A stretch of 64,000 nt of DNA from Clostridiales bacterium (GCA_022800625.1 JAAWQR010000001.1:167360-231359), one strand, 5' to 3'; shown: positions 28,509 through 37,711, counted from the stretch's first letter. Notes: generated from the sequence alone by a model not told the origin. Program-made: numbers and translations.

Positions 28509-29195
28509 TCAGAGAATATCCATAAGCTCGCGTATATCTTTAATTCGGTATGTAACATGTCTTCCTCCGCAGTCTGCATCCGATGGATCATAATAAATGC
28601 AGTCGATGTCATATCCCAAAGCACCGTCAATATCCGACGAGAGCGAATCCCCGATTACAAGATATGAGCTTTTATCACTGTCTCCGATCTCGTATAGGAC
28701 ACGTTCAAAAAATCGGTTATCAGGCTTATCGTATCCTATTTCCTCGGAAATAAAAAGACGCTCTACGTATTCTTTCAGAACAGACGCATTAAATCTTCCC
28801 GTCTGAACATGCGATATTCCGTTTGTTATTATATATATTTTATATTTTTGCGATAAATACCGAATAGTTTCACCGACACCGTCAATCAGAGTGGAATTAT
28901 GACTTAGGGAAAGCTGAAAATTCTTCGCAAGTAAAGTTATAATATCCTCGTCGAAAGTTTGCCCGAGAGAGCTCAGATATTTTCTGAACCTTTCAAGTCT
29001 GAGACACGGCTTTTCAATTTCGCCGCGCTCGAGCATTTTCCATAGAGAATCGTTTATTTTATGATAAACTTCATATGTATCCTCGCCGAAAGCTGCCCGA
29101 TACAGCTTATTCAGCGAAAGAAACGCCTGCTTTTCTGAAAAATCAAAGTCGAACAAGGTATTATCCGCATCGAATAAAAGATATTTATACTTCAT
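28509..29195 (-). CDS. HAD hydrolase of the YjjG type (pyrimidine nucleotidase-like)
   Basis: A 228-residue phosphatase. HAD motif I is DADNTLFDFD at the start, motif II the Thr in IYIITNGISHVQ, motif III the Lys in GYDKPDNRFFE, and motif IV GDSLSSDIDGA. The DADNTLFDF start and length fit the YjjG/YfnB group, which removes phosphate from non-canonical pyrimidine nucleotides; the substrate is inference. The chosen ATG lacks a strong ribosome site; an upstream in-frame ATG at 29207 is possible. It lies between recN and murB on the same strand. Confidence 0.85.
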   Translation of the reverse strand: MKYKYLLFDADNTLFDFDFSEKQAFLSLNKLYRAAFGEDTYEVYHKINDSLWKMLERGEIEKPCLRLERFRKYLSSLGQTFDEDIITLLAKNFQLSLSHNSTLIDGVGETIRYLSQKYKIYIITNGISHVQTGRFNASVLKEYVERLFISEEIGYDKPDNRFFERVLYEIGDSDKSSYLVIGDSLSSDIDGALGYDIDCIYYDPSDADCGGRHVTYRIKDIRELMDIL

Positions 29196-29253
29196 AACAA
29201 ATTCCATCCCACCGATAAAACAGCGTCACAAGCAATTATGAATTTTTCCTGAG

Positions 29254-30981
29254 CTACAGCTTCTTATCTTCAAACTCTGTGGCTCCGACAGCCCTGCTCT
29301 GCATGAGCATTTCTTTTGCAGCGGCGCGCTGTTTATCCGTTACGTTTATTCCGCCGATTATTCGAGCTATCTCTGCAACACGCTCCTCATCTCCTAATAA
29401 TGATACAGAGCTTTCCGCTCTTCCGCCCACATTTGATTTTTGTATAAGATAATGGTGGTCTGCCAAAGAGGCAATCTGAGGAGAGTGCGTTATACATATG
29501 ACCTGAACCGATTCAGACAGTTCTTTTAGAAGCAGACCGATTCGCTCGGAAGTACCGCCTGATACACCTGCATCGATCTCGTCAAATACAACAGTATCTG
29601 CTCCGCTCTTTTTATTCATTGATGAACGCAGTGCAAGCATAACTCTTGACATTTCTCCGCCTGAAGCTACCTTTGAAAGAGACTGCGGTTCTTCTCCCGG
29701 ATTTACCGATATCTTAAAATCGATAAGATCCGCTCCGTCGGAAGTAAATTTATAGTTTCCGTCTTCGCGATCGGCTCTTACCTCAATAAAGAATCTGACT
29801 TTCGGCATATCGAGATAACGGAGAGTTGAAATTATTTCCTCAGAGAGCACCTTGGCGGCGTTTCTTCTTGAACTGCTCAATTCTTCCGATGCACTTGAAG
29901 CTTTGTTTCTCAGAGATTCTACTTTTTCTTCAAGCTCTTCAATCGCTTCTTCAGAATCAAGAAGTTTTTTGAGTTTAGCACGTGACTCATCTCTGAACAT
30001 CTTTATTTCAGCTATGTCGGCTCCGTATTTCCGCTTAAGCTTATCAATCGTGCTCAGTCTTGATTCAATCCTGTCAAGCATTGCCGCAGGATCGCCGTCA
30101 ATATCAGATTCAAGCGCGTCTTTGACAGTTTCTGCTATATCAACAATATCATATCTGTATTCGTCAAGTCGGCGAATCATATCTTCCGCATTAGGAACAA
30201 TGTCGGATATCTGAGACAGCGCCGCAGAGGCTCGCTCCAGAAGATATGCTGCCGAATAGCCTTTTTCATTTTGAGAAAGCGCTTTATATATTATTTTGCA
30301 ACTCTTTGCCGTGCGTTCTGCCGACTTTATTTTTGTTTTGAGCTTCAGCAGGCGTTCTTCTTCATCGTCGGAGGTAAGCTTTGCCGCGTCGATCTCTTTT
30401 ATTTGATACGAGAGAATATCAACGAGCATATTTTTCTCTCTTAAATCATATCTGAGATTTTTGAGTGCATTCTCCGCTTCGCAAAGCTCGCCGAATTTAA
30501 TCTTATATGCTTCAAGGAGTTCTCCGTTAGAAGCAAAGCTGTCAAGTATTGCCGTATACTCTCTTTTATCGGTAAGAAAATTTTTCTCATCCTGCGTATT
30601 TACCCCAAGCATAACGGCGCCGACTTCTTTAAGCTGAGAGAGAGTCGTGCTTTTTCCGTTTATTTTGATACTTCCGCGTCCGTCTGCGGAAACAGACCTG
30701 TAAACAAGCATTTCTCCGTTTTCATCACACGGTGCGCCCAAATTATCAAGTGAGTTTTCTTTTTCACCGTGAAATTCAAAAACAGCGGAAACCTCCGCCT
30801 TTGATTCTCCGCTGCGGACTATATCCTTAGAGGATTTTGCACCGGATATGATTTCCAAACAATCGATCATTACCGATTTACCGCTACCTGTTTCGCCGGT
30901 TATAACAGTAAATCCGTCATCAAAATCAATGCTGACATTACGGGCAACCGCCGCATTTGAAATATTTAGGCTTTTAAGCAT
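29254..30981 (-). CDS. recN: DNA repair protein RecN
   Basis: A 575-residue SMC-like ATPase acting early in double-strand-break repair. Walker A is ITGETGSGKSVMID at about 28-41, followed by a long coiled-coil region (about 150-370) rich in Glu, Lys and Leu. The ABC signature is SKVASGGEMSRVMLALRS and Walker B is DTVVFDEIDAGVSGG. The gene follows argR by about 30 bp, the classic Firmicute order. AGGAGG lies upstream of the ATG. Confidence 0.96.
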   Translation of the reverse strand: MLKSLNISNAAVARNVSIDFDDGFTVITGETGSGKSVMIDCLEIISGAKSSKDIVRSGESKAEVSAVFEFHGEKENSLDNLGAPCDENGEMLVYRSVSADGRGSIKINGKSTTLSQLKEVGAVMLGVNTQDEKNFLTDKREYTAILDSFASNGELLEAYKIKFGELCEAENALKNLRYDLREKNMLVDILSYQIKEIDAAKLTSDDEEERLLKLKTKIKSAERTAKSCKIIYKALSQNEKGYSAAYLLERASAALSQISDIVPNAEDMIRRLDEYRYDIVDIAETVKDALESDIDGDPAAMLDRIESRLSTIDKLKRKYGADIAEIKMFRDESRAKLKKLLDSEEAIEELEEKVESLRNKASSASEELSSSRRNAAKVLSEEIISTLRYLDMPKVRFFIEVRADREDGNYKFTSDGADLIDFKISVNPGEEPQSLSKVASGGEMSRVMLALRSSMNKKSGADTVVFDEIDAGVSGGTSERIGLLLKELSESVQVICITHSPQIASLADHHYLIQKSNVGGRAESSVSLLGDEERVAEIARIIGGINVTDKQRAAAKEMLMQSRAVGATEFEDKKL

Positions 30982-31010
30982 GCAAATCCTCCTTTTAAAT
31001 TTTATTTCAT

Positions 31011-31463
31011 TCAGGATTCCATCATTTTTTTCAGCCGCTGAGCAAATTCTTCTGCTCCATCTGCGCTTCGTGTAACAATTATTATACAGTCATCTCCGGC
31101 AACACTTCCGAGAATATTGCTGTCCCGAAGCAAATCTATTCTTGCAGCAACTGCATTTGCCATTCCCGGGTACGTCCTGATAACTACATTATTAAGCGAA
31201 TAATCGACGCTTCTGACCGAGCCGTCAATTACTTTGCTGTATACATGATTACTGTCGCTGTGAGCGCTGCCGGGAACTTCATATCTGTAAGCTCCGTTAT
31301 CAGACATTACTTTTAAAAGCTTAAGTTCACGTATATCTCTTGAAACCGTAGCCTGAGTTACTTCATAGCCTGCGAGTCTCAGCTTATCTATAAGTTCTTC
31401 CTGCGTTTCTATATTATAATTTTCAATAATCTCAAGAATTTTATTATGACGCTTAATCTTCAA
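31011..31463 (-). CDS. argR: Arginine repressor ArgR/AhrC
   Basis: A 150-residue hexameric regulator of arginine metabolism. The winged-helix half has NYNIETQEELIDKLRLAGYEVTQATVSRDIRELKLLKV. The C-terminal half binds arginine with GSVAGDDCIIIVTRS. A TTG at 31463 with AAAGGG about 10 bases upstream is the likely start. Another in-frame TTG at 31484 lacks a site. The conserved position before recN supports the call, though no arginine genes are in the window. Confidence 0.93.
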   Translation of the reverse strand: MKIKRHNKILEIIENYNIETQEELIDKLRLAGYEVTQATVSRDIRELKLLKVMSDNGAYRYEVPGSAHSDSNHVYSKVIDGSVRSVDYSLNNVVIRTYPGMANAVAARIDLLRDSNILGSVAGDDCIIIVTRSADGAEEFAQRLKKMMES

Positions 31464-31499
31464 TTTTTTAACTATCCCTTTCAAGAATTTTCTGACAAA

Positions 31500-32381
31500 T
31501 TACAATTTTGAATTGAGTACGCTTAAAAAGCTGTTGTTTTTCAGCCTTATTAGCTTTGTTCTGAATGAAGAACGTTCTATTTTAATACGGTCGCCAAAGC
31601 CTATTTTGATCGCCGTATGTCCGTCTATTGAAACAAAAACAGAGTTATCTATATTATCTGTCACATTTTCCGCCACTGAAATTTCGATCTTTGATTCTCC
31701 CGGAACAATAACGGGACGGTTATTCAGTGAGTGCGGACAAATCGGCGTCAGGCAGAATGCGTCAAGCTGCGGAGCTAAAATCGGACCGCCGGCCGACATG
31801 GAATATGCGGTAGATCCTGTAGGAGTTGCGACTATCAATCCGTCTGAGCGGCATTTCTGAACCAAGATCCCGTCACAGTGAAGATCAAAATTCAGCAGTC
31901 TTGCTACAGGTCCGTTTGAAAGAACTATATCATTAAGAGCCGGCGGAGATGCAATATTACTCCCGTCTCTGCGAATAATTTCCGCTTCAAGCATCATACG
32001 CTCGTCAATTATGAAATCATGCTTCAAAACGGAAGCGATAAGAGATATATCCGTTTCTTCAAGCTCTGCGAGATATCCGACATGTCCGAAATTTATACCG
32101 AGTATAGGTATATCAAATTCACATATATCGGACGCCGCGCCAATTATTGATCCGTCGCCGCCGAGAACTATGGCAATTTCAATATCATCTGGTAAATTCC
32201 CGCATGAAATACTTCTGAATGTAACGGGAATATTCATTTTTTCTATTTTCCGAAAATCGTTTTCAAAAACAGATATTAAACATCCGTGACGATTCAATTC
32301 ACCTGATAATTCTGAAATAAAGGTCTGCGGAATTCGCTTTTCAAAATTAATAATGAGAAGAACATTTGTGATATTATTCAT
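31500..32381 (-). CDS. nadK: NAD kinase
   Basis: A 293-residue ATP-dependent kinase making NADP from NAD. The GGDG motif is in IVLGGDGSIIGAA, followed by LGINFGHVGYLAELE, LNDIVLSNGPVARLLNF and VATPTGSTAYSMSAGGPI. The start MNNITNVLLIINF at 32381 follows GGAAAGG; an upstream ATG at 32444 has no good site. It lies between tlyA and argR, as in many Clostridia. Confidence 0.95.
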   Translation of the reverse strand: MNNITNVLLIINFEKRIPQTFISELSGELNRHGCLISVFENDFRKIEKMNIPVTFRSISCGNLPDDIEIAIVLGGDGSIIGAASDICEFDIPILGINFGHVGYLAELEETDISLIASVLKHDFIIDERMMLEAEIIRRDGSNIASPPALNDIVLSNGPVARLLNFDLHCDGILVQKCRSDGLIVATPTGSTAYSMSAGGPILAPQLDAFCLTPICPHSLNNRPVIVPGESKIEISVAENVTDNIDNSVFVSIDGHTAIKIGFGDRIKIERSSFRTKLIRLKNNSFLSVLNSKL

Positions 32382-32452
32382 AAATATGACTTGCCTTTCC
32401 GTAATCACGTATTGTTCATGAAAGTACCGCGGTGCAGCAAACATCTATCCTT

Positions 32453-33244
32453 TCACGCCAGTATTCTTTTTATATCCTCATCAGTTATGGTACAGGATAT
32501 TTCCGCTCCATCAGGAAATTTCACGGCATGAAACAGAAATTCTATGTTTCCGTCTCCTCCTTTTATCGGAGATCTTATTAAATCTTTAATCTTCAGGCAG
32601 CATGATTCTGCGCTCTCAAACACACGTTTTACAGCTGCAAAATAATACTTTGGATGCCTTATTATCCCACCGCCGCCGAGAGCCTCCCTGCCGCATTCAA
32701 ACTGAGGCTTTATGAGTCCTATGTAATCTGCTCCGTCCTGCAAAACAGAAGATATTGCAGGCAAAACATAAGTTTGCGAAATAAAGGAAAGATCACAAAC
32801 GGCAAGAGAACAAAGCTCACCGAAAGTATCGGCTGTAAGCTCCCTCGCATTGAATTTTTCTATAGAAACAACCCGTCTGTCCGATTTCAGCTTCTGAGCA
32901 AGCTGGTCGCTGCCCGAATCAACTGCGAATACTTTAACCGCACCGTTTTGAAGCAAACAATCGGTAAATCCGCCTGTAGAAGAACCTATATCCGCGCATA
33001 TTCTGCCGATAGGATCAACCGAAAATGCTTCAAAAGCAGCTGCCAGCTTTAACCCGCCGCGGCTGACATACGGAATAATATCTTCTTTAACAGATAAATT
33101 ATTCAAATCGTAAGGCTCGAGCTGATACGAAGGCTTCAGTATCACGCGTCCGTCTATATATACACCGCCCGATTTTATTATTGCCTGCGCACGGCTGCGT
33201 GTTATCCCTTCATAAGTTTCAGCAATATAAGAATCAAGTCGCAT
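32453..33244 (-). CDS. tlyA: TlyA-family rRNA 2'-O-methyltransferase
   Basis: A 263-residue RNA methyltransferase. The N-terminal S4 RNA-binding domain is MRLDSYIAETYEGITRSRAQAIIKSGGVYIDG. The FtsJ-like domain follows with CADIGSSTGGFTDCLLQNGA for SAM, then VKVFAVDSGSDQLAQKL and CDLSFISQTYVLP. TlyA modifies 16S and sometimes 23S rRNA and affects capreomycin sensitivity; the hemolysin name is historical. The start at 33244 has AAGGA 11 bases upstream; the ATG at 33253 is too close. The usual dxs neighbour between ispA and this gene is absent. Confidence 0.92.
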   Translation of the reverse strand: MRLDSYIAETYEGITRSRAQAIIKSGGVYIDGRVILKPSYQLEPYDLNNLSVKEDIIPYVSRGGLKLAAAFEAFSVDPIGRICADIGSSTGGFTDCLLQNGAVKVFAVDSGSDQLAQKLKSDRRVVSIEKFNARELTADTFGELCSLAVCDLSFISQTYVLPAISSVLQDGADYIGLIKPQFECGREALGGGGIIRHPKYYFAAVKRVFESAESCCLKIKDLIRSPIKGGDGNIEFLFHAVKFPDGAEISCTITDEDIKRILA

Positions 33245-33292
33245 AAACGCCATAGTCCTTCACATTTTTTTGTTCTGCATGTACGGTATACT

Positions 33293-34174
33293 TTATTTGT
33301 TTCTGGACAGGAGATACACGGCAAGCTCAGAGAGAACTTCACTTTCGCTATAACCTGCAATCGCCTTTGAAGCGCGACCTGTCAAAATTTTTTCTTCATC
33401 CATAGCTTCGGAAAGAGTCATAAATGAAAGAACGGTCTTTTTACCGTTTTTTTCATCGCTTCCGACAGGCTTGCCGAGCGTGACACTGTCGCCTTTGACA
33501 TCAAGGATATCATCATGAATCTGAAAAGCAAGTCCCAAGCATTCCGCATATTCGGAAATTCTCTGTAAAACCGAATCATCCGGACTGTCGCATGCCGCAT
33601 ACAAGCCAAGCAGGCAAGCTGCTTTTATAAGAGCCGCAGTTTTTAGCGAATAGAGCTTTTTCAACTCATCATATGTTCCCGCATTTTCCGAAAGATCTAT
33701 TTCCTGACCTAAGCACATGCCGCGATAACCCGCAAGTTCTGAAAGCGCAGAAACCGCAAGAACATTGGATTTGTCTGAAACATATCTGTTTGACGCGCAT
33801 ATTCCGAATGCAAGCGTCAGCAAAGCATCACCTGCAAGAAGAGCTGTCGCTTCACCGAATTTTTTATGACAGGACGGCTTTCCGCGTCTCATATCGTCGT
33901 TGTCCATACAAGGAAGATCGTCATGTATCAGAGAATAAGCGTGCAACATTTCAACAGCACATGCAAACGGCATCGCAGATTTTCTTTCAACTCCGAACAT
34001 TTCGGCAAATGTAAGCGTGAGAAAAGCTCTTATGCGTTTTCCTCCCCCGAGCAAGGCGTATTTCATGGCATTTTCAAGTTCACTTTTGCCTGTATACACT
34101 TTAAAGCATGCTTCAAGAGCATCTTCTGTCTCAATAGCATACTTTTTCAGTTTTTCTGCAATATCAGCATTCAT
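33293..34174 (-). CDS. ispA: Geranyl/farnesyl diphosphate synthase
   Basis: A 293-residue trans-prenyltransferase condensing isopentenyl diphosphate units into C15 farnesyl diphosphate. The first Asp-rich motif is LIHDDLPCMDNDDMRRG and the second FQIHDDILDVKGD; GGGKRIRAFLTL binds diphosphate. The ispA family is implied by length and position after xseB. Its start is preceded by CGGAGA, with a GCCG/CGGC hairpin (34190-34202) 5 nt further up. Confidence 0.94.
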   Translation of the reverse strand: MNADIAEKLKKYAIETEDALEACFKVYTGKSELENAMKYALLGGGKRIRAFLTLTFAEMFGVERKSAMPFACAVEMLHAYSLIHDDLPCMDNDDMRRGKPSCHKKFGEATALLAGDALLTLAFGICASNRYVSDKSNVLAVSALSELAGYRGMCLGQEIDLSENAGTYDELKKLYSLKTAALIKAACLLGLYAACDSPDDSVLQRISEYAECLGLAFQIHDDILDVKGDSVTLGKPVGSDEKNGKKTVLSFMTLSEAMDEEKILTGRASKAIAGYSESEVLSELAVYLLSRNK

Positions 34175-34240
34175 TATCGTCTCCGTTCAGCCGCAGGACG
34201 GCGCCTAAATATTATATTTAATAAGTTAAGTCTTATTGCG

Positions 34241-34474
34241 TCAATTCATCGGATCTTCAACAGCGCTTCCGTCGGTATTAACTCTGAGACGCACCACTTT
34301 TTGTTCAGCAGAATCAAGCTTGCTGTTACACAGCTTAACGAGAGTTATTCCCTCTTCAAACAAAGACAGTGAATCGTCAAGCGGAACATTGCCGGATTCA
34401 AGCAGGCGTACCGTTTCTTCAAGCCGGCTCAGCGCTGCTTCAAACGAGAGCTTTTCAATTTCTTCTTTTGTCAT
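34241..34474 (-). CDS. xseB: Exodeoxyribonuclease VII small subunit
   Basis: A 77-residue subunit, mostly a helical hairpin: LSFEAALSRLEETVRLLESGNVPLDDSLSLFEEGITLVK. It binds several copies onto XseA. The start MTKEEIEKL at 34474 fits family length and follows GAAAGG; an upstream ATG at 34531 would add an unrelated extension. It lies between xseA and ispA. Confidence 0.93.
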   Translation of the reverse strand: MTKEEIEKLSFEAALSRLEETVRLLESGNVPLDDSLSLFEEGITLVKLCNSKLDSAEQKVVRLRVNTDGSAVEDPMN

Positions 34475-34544
34475 ATTTATAACCATACCTTTCGCGCATC
34501 TGAAAACAATCGGTATAAGCTTTCCGAGCACTTTAATTTCAAAC

Positions 34545-35780
34545 TTATTCTCCGATATTATTATCTTTCTTTATTCTGTCAACAACAGCGCTTGCTTCGC
34601 CGTCAGCTGTTTTAAAGCTGATTCTCCCGCCGAGTTCAAGCTGATCTACCGTTTTTACAAGAGAGCCGCTATCCGTATATACCGCGCTGTATCCTCTGGA
34701 AATTACGGAAAGAGGATTCAGTGCTTCAAGTTTTGCCGCAGCTCTGCCGAGCATGAGTTTTGCCCTGTTCAAAGTACTGCTCTGAGCAGACGCAATGCGC
34801 TCCGAAGATAAAAGGACAGCCATTCGTCTGTCATCTATCATAGTCTGAGGATTCTTTAAAGCTCTTGATTCCGACAAATACGAGAGCTTATCTCTATACG
34901 ATTTTATCATTTTATTTACGGAAGAAGCCTCATGACGGATCACATTATTGAATTTATTTTTCAGTTCTGCCGTATCGGGCACTGCAAGCTCAGCCGCGGC
35001 AGAAGGAGTCGGCGCTCTTCTGTCAGAGACAAAATCGCAAATCGTGAAGTCGGTTTCATGTCCTACGGCAGATATAACGGGGATATGTGAAGCTGCTATG
35101 GCATAAGCCAAATTTTCATCGTTGAACGCCCAAAGGTCTTCAATAGATCCGCCTCCGCGCCCTATTATAAGAACATCTGCCGCGTTATTTTTATTAAAAT
35201 ATTCAACGCCCGATATCAGGCTCGGAGCGGCGTCAGGTCCCTGAACGAGAGACGGATACAGAATAACCTTGGCATAAGGAAATCTTCGTCCCGTGACATT
35301 TATCATGTCTCTGATAGCCGCCCCGGTCGGAGACGTTATTATCCCGATACGCGACGGAATCTTCGGTATAGCCTTTTTTCTATCGGGAGCAAACATTCCC
35401 TGAGCTTCAAGCTTTTTTTTGAGCTGCTCATAAGCGATATAAAGAGAACCTACTCCATCCGGTTCCATTGAATCAACATACAGCTGATACTGTCCGTCAC
35501 GAACAAAAGATGCAACCCTTCCATGAGCTATAATTTTCATTCCGTTTTCGGGCAGAAAAGCAAGTTTTGATGCGGAGGCTCTAAACATAACCGCTCTTAT
35601 AAGGCTTCCTTCATCTTTCATGGAAAAATAAAAGTGCCCCGTCGAATGATTTTTGAAGTTTGATATTTCACCCTTGATAAAAATATCGCCTAATGTTCGG
35701 TCGCTGTCAAACATACCTTTGATATAAGTATTCAGCTCCGTTACGGAGAGCGCGCTTTTTATATCGGTTCCTGTTGTCAC
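34545..35780 (-). CDS. xseA: Exodeoxyribonuclease VII large subunit
   Basis: A 411-residue nuclease subunit that degrades single-stranded DNA. The N-terminal OB fold is TLGDIFIKGEISNFKNHSTGHFYFSMKD. The catalytic domain has GIITSPTGAAIRDMINV and IIGRGGGSIEDLWAFNDE, then HETDFTICDFVSDRRAPTPSAAAEL and a helical tail. A GTG at 35780 is chosen because GGAGG ends 5 bases before it. It begins one base after the stop of the upstream gene, showing tight coupling. Confidence 0.95.
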   Translation of the reverse strand: MTTGTDIKSALSVTELNTYIKGMFDSDRTLGDIFIKGEISNFKNHSTGHFYFSMKDEGSLIRAVMFRASASKLAFLPENGMKIIAHGRVASFVRDGQYQLYVDSMEPDGVGSLYIAYEQLKKKLEAQGMFAPDRKKAIPKIPSRIGIITSPTGAAIRDMINVTGRRFPYAKVILYPSLVQGPDAAPSLISGVEYFNKNNAADVLIIGRGGGSIEDLWAFNDENLAYAIAASHIPVISAVGHETDFTICDFVSDRRAPTPSAAAELAVPDTAELKNKFNNVIRHEASSVNKMIKSYRDKLSYLSESRALKNPQTMIDDRRMAVLLSSERIASAQSSTLNRAKLMLGRAAAKLEALNPLSVISRGYSAVYTDSGSLVKTVDQLELGGRISFKTADGEASAVVDRIKKDNNIGE

Positions 35781-35781
35781 A

Positions 35782-36780
35782 TTATCCTCCGTGAGCATTA
35801 CTTGCCATCTCATACATATATTTGCAGATCAGCGCTGCACCTGCGGCATTATCCGATGAATATTCCGCTGAAGAAAACATTCCGAGGTGCGAAAGAGAAC
35901 ACCTAATATAAGCAGAGCTCATAACTCCGCCTGCGAACACCACCGGCTTTTCTCCGTATCTTTCCTTTGCGGAGGCAACCAACCTCGCAGCTGTTTTTGC
36001 TATATATTCAAGTATATAAGCCGAGATTTCGGCGGTATCGACACCGTCGTTTATCATCTTTTCAGCTTTATTTTCAAGTCCAGAAAGATTACATTCAAGT
36101 CCTTTGACCGACGGAGAGCATGACTTTATCTTCCCCTGAAATTTCATAGCTTCAGCGTCTATTTCCGCCCCGCAAGGAAAGCTGTATCCGAGCGCAACGC
36201 CGATTCTGTCGATAATCTGTCCGGCAGAAGCGTCCGAAGTGCCGCCTATACGCTTGATTTCAAATACTTTTTGCCTGTCAGGACTAACCGACAGTATCTC
36301 GGTTGTTCCTCCCGAAAAATGGAGCGCATAATGCTCTCTGTTCATAAACGAGTTTATATCAAGACCTTCGTTTATGCACGCTGAAGAAAGCGCCGCCATA
36401 ACATGACCTGTTTGATGCGAAGTATAATAAAGCGGAATATTGAAAGCCGCGCACACGGTTTCAGCAACCGCGCGTCCTACGAGAAAGCACGGCATATATG
36501 ATCCTTCAATATCACGCGGGGTAAGCGAGCAGGCAGCCGCTGCAAATTCTGTTTCGTTTTTATCAAATGAGTAAACGAGTTTTCTCAGTTCACGCGCTAT
36601 TTGAGGAAAGTTCTTTACATGTGCAAAAACGGCGTCGCTCTGTCTAAGACCGCGCTCTCCCTGTTTTACGGGAAGCGGGCATTTTATATTTCCGAGAATC
36701 ATGCCGTTTTCATCGCACACAGCGACGGAGGTTGTATAATTACTTGTATCAAAACCGATATAAAGTTTTTTCTTATTCAT
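35782..36780 (-). CDS. TsaD/Kae1-like protein (peptidase M22 family paralog)
   Basis: A 332-residue ASKHA-fold protein related to the tRNA t6A enzyme TsaD. IGFDTSNYTTSVAV is the phosphate-1 loop, the HQTGH pair matches the metal-binding HxxxH, and HFSGGTTEIL and GGVMSSAYIR with SDNAAGAAL are later ATP and metal segments. True TsaD usually starts with a longer ILGIETSCDET block and has HMEGH, so this is probably the clostridial paralog that sits before xseA, of unknown function. nusB is 37 bp upstream. Confidence 0.75.
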   Translation of the reverse strand: MNKKKLYIGFDTSNYTTSVAVCDENGMILGNIKCPLPVKQGERGLRQSDAVFAHVKNFPQIARELRKLVYSFDKNETEFAAAACSLTPRDIEGSYMPCFLVGRAVAETVCAAFNIPLYYTSHQTGHVMAALSSACINEGLDINSFMNREHYALHFSGGTTEILSVSPDRQKVFEIKRIGGTSDASAGQIIDRIGVALGYSFPCGAEIDAEAMKFQGKIKSCSPSVKGLECNLSGLENKAEKMINDGVDTAEISAYILEYIAKTAARLVASAKERYGEKPVVFAGGVMSSAYIRCSLSHLGMFSSAEYSSDNAAGAALICKYMYEMASNAHGG

Positions 36781-36817
36781 ACCCAATCCAATTTGATTTC
36801 AATCGCATAAACTTAAT

Positions 36818-37237
36818 TTACAGTCTGCCGTTCTCTTTTGCAATTCTGTTTAAAATTCCGTTGACAAACGACGGCTCCTGATCACCGCCAAATTTTTTTG
36901 ACAGTTCAAGAGCTTCATTCAAAACAACGCGAGGAGGAACATCGGTATGTATAAGCTCATATATCGCAAGACGAAGTATTGTTTTTGTAACGCCCGACAT
37001 GCGCAATGTGCTCCAATTTTTTGAATCTGTCTCAATCATAGCGTCAGCCTCTGCAGAAAAAGCGCAGGCGCCGAGAAAGCTGTCGCGGATATACCCGACT
37101 TCCGGCACGGTATCATCTTTATCGTAGAAAGATAAAAAAGTTTCTTCAGATGTTCTGTCCTTGTTAAAATCAACCGAAAAAAGCATCTGGAAAACTCTTT
37201 CTCTTCTTTCACTTTTAGTATTTCCAAAATCAATCAT
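36818..37237 (-). CDS. nusB: Transcription antitermination factor NusB
   Basis: A 139-residue all-helical RNA-binding protein that joins NusE on boxA during rRNA transcription. The start RRERVFQMLFSVDF and the C-terminal SGVTKTILRLAIYELIHTDVPPRVVLNEALELSKKFGGDQEPSFVNGILNRIAKE are diagnostic. It heads the housekeeping block that runs down to the PBP gene. Confidence 0.95.
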   Translation of the reverse strand: MIDFGNTKSERRERVFQMLFSVDFNKDRTSEETFLSFYDKDDTVPEVGYIRDSFLGACAFSAEADAMIETDSKNWSTLRMSGVTKTILRLAIYELIHTDVPPRVVLNEALELSKKFGGDQEPSFVNGILNRIAKENGRL

Positions 37238-37409
37238 ATATTAAAAACCATGCCTTTCTTATCCTCGTCGGGAATGACGCAAACAGCATTTATAAAACAA
37301 ATCAAATAAATGTATATTCTTTATAATTATACATCACTTGCGCACCTTTGTCAATGGAATAAGCAAACAATCCATCTGTATGGATCAATACTTGTTCGTC
37401 AAAGAGATC

Positions 37410-37446
37410 AAACAGGAGGTTATCCGTGATGGATAGCCTCCTGTTT
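37410..37446 (-). terminator. Strong 16-bp hairpin after the decayed SAP-domain gene
   Basis: Positions 37410-37425 pair with 37431-37446 with one G-U pair and a 5-nt loop. On the minus strand it lies 8 nt beyond the stop of the pseudogene at 37455-37652 and is followed by a T-rich stretch, so it was probably that gene's terminator. Confidence 0.55.
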
Positions 37447-37454
37447 GGAAGTTG

Positions 37455-37652
37455 TTATTCTATTGCTGCAAGATCTGATCTTTCATAGCGATTATATCCC
37501 TGCAATGACTTTTTGTATTTCCGGCACTTAATTGCCTCTTTCAAAGATTTTCCTTTATTGTCCGCAAAAAATCTCGAATATAAGTATTGTACTCGAACTG
37601 CTTATCGATCAGTTATTTCTATTTTTCCACCTGAAGCAGGTCTGTTATTCAT
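37455..37652 (-). pseudogene. Decayed SAP-domain (DUF6434-like) gene remnant
   Basis: On the minus strand an ATG with AAGGA upstream reads MNNRPASGGKIEITDR, then TAA, and then continues in the same frame for 48 codons with SRFFADNKGKSLKEAIKC and YKKSLQGYNRYERSDL before a final stop. I recognise the SAP segment (SGGKIEITDR) and the C-terminal end (KGKSLKEAIKCWK...GYNRYERSDL) of clostridial SAP/DUF6434 proteins of about 190-200 residues. Both the N-terminal helix and the middle are missing, so the gene suffered internal deletions plus a stop. It accounts for most of the otherwise empty 37238-37718 gap. Confidence 0.7.
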
Positions 37653-37663
37653 ATATTTTCCTT

Positions 37664-37711
37664 AAAAACCGCCTGCACTGAGTGTACTTAAATACCTCGG
37701 TACAGACGGTT
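37664..37711 (-). terminator. Terminator of the citrate synthase gene
   Basis: On the minus strand AACCG.CTG pairs with CAG.CGGTT (37703-37711 with 37667-37675), followed by a run of five T. It starts 8 bp beyond the citrate synthase stop. Confidence 0.7.

Noticed and set aside
37410..37446. Transposon inverted repeat
   Set aside because: It is a single hairpin just after the stop of the decayed SAP gene and works as its terminator; no partner copy or target duplication is visible.
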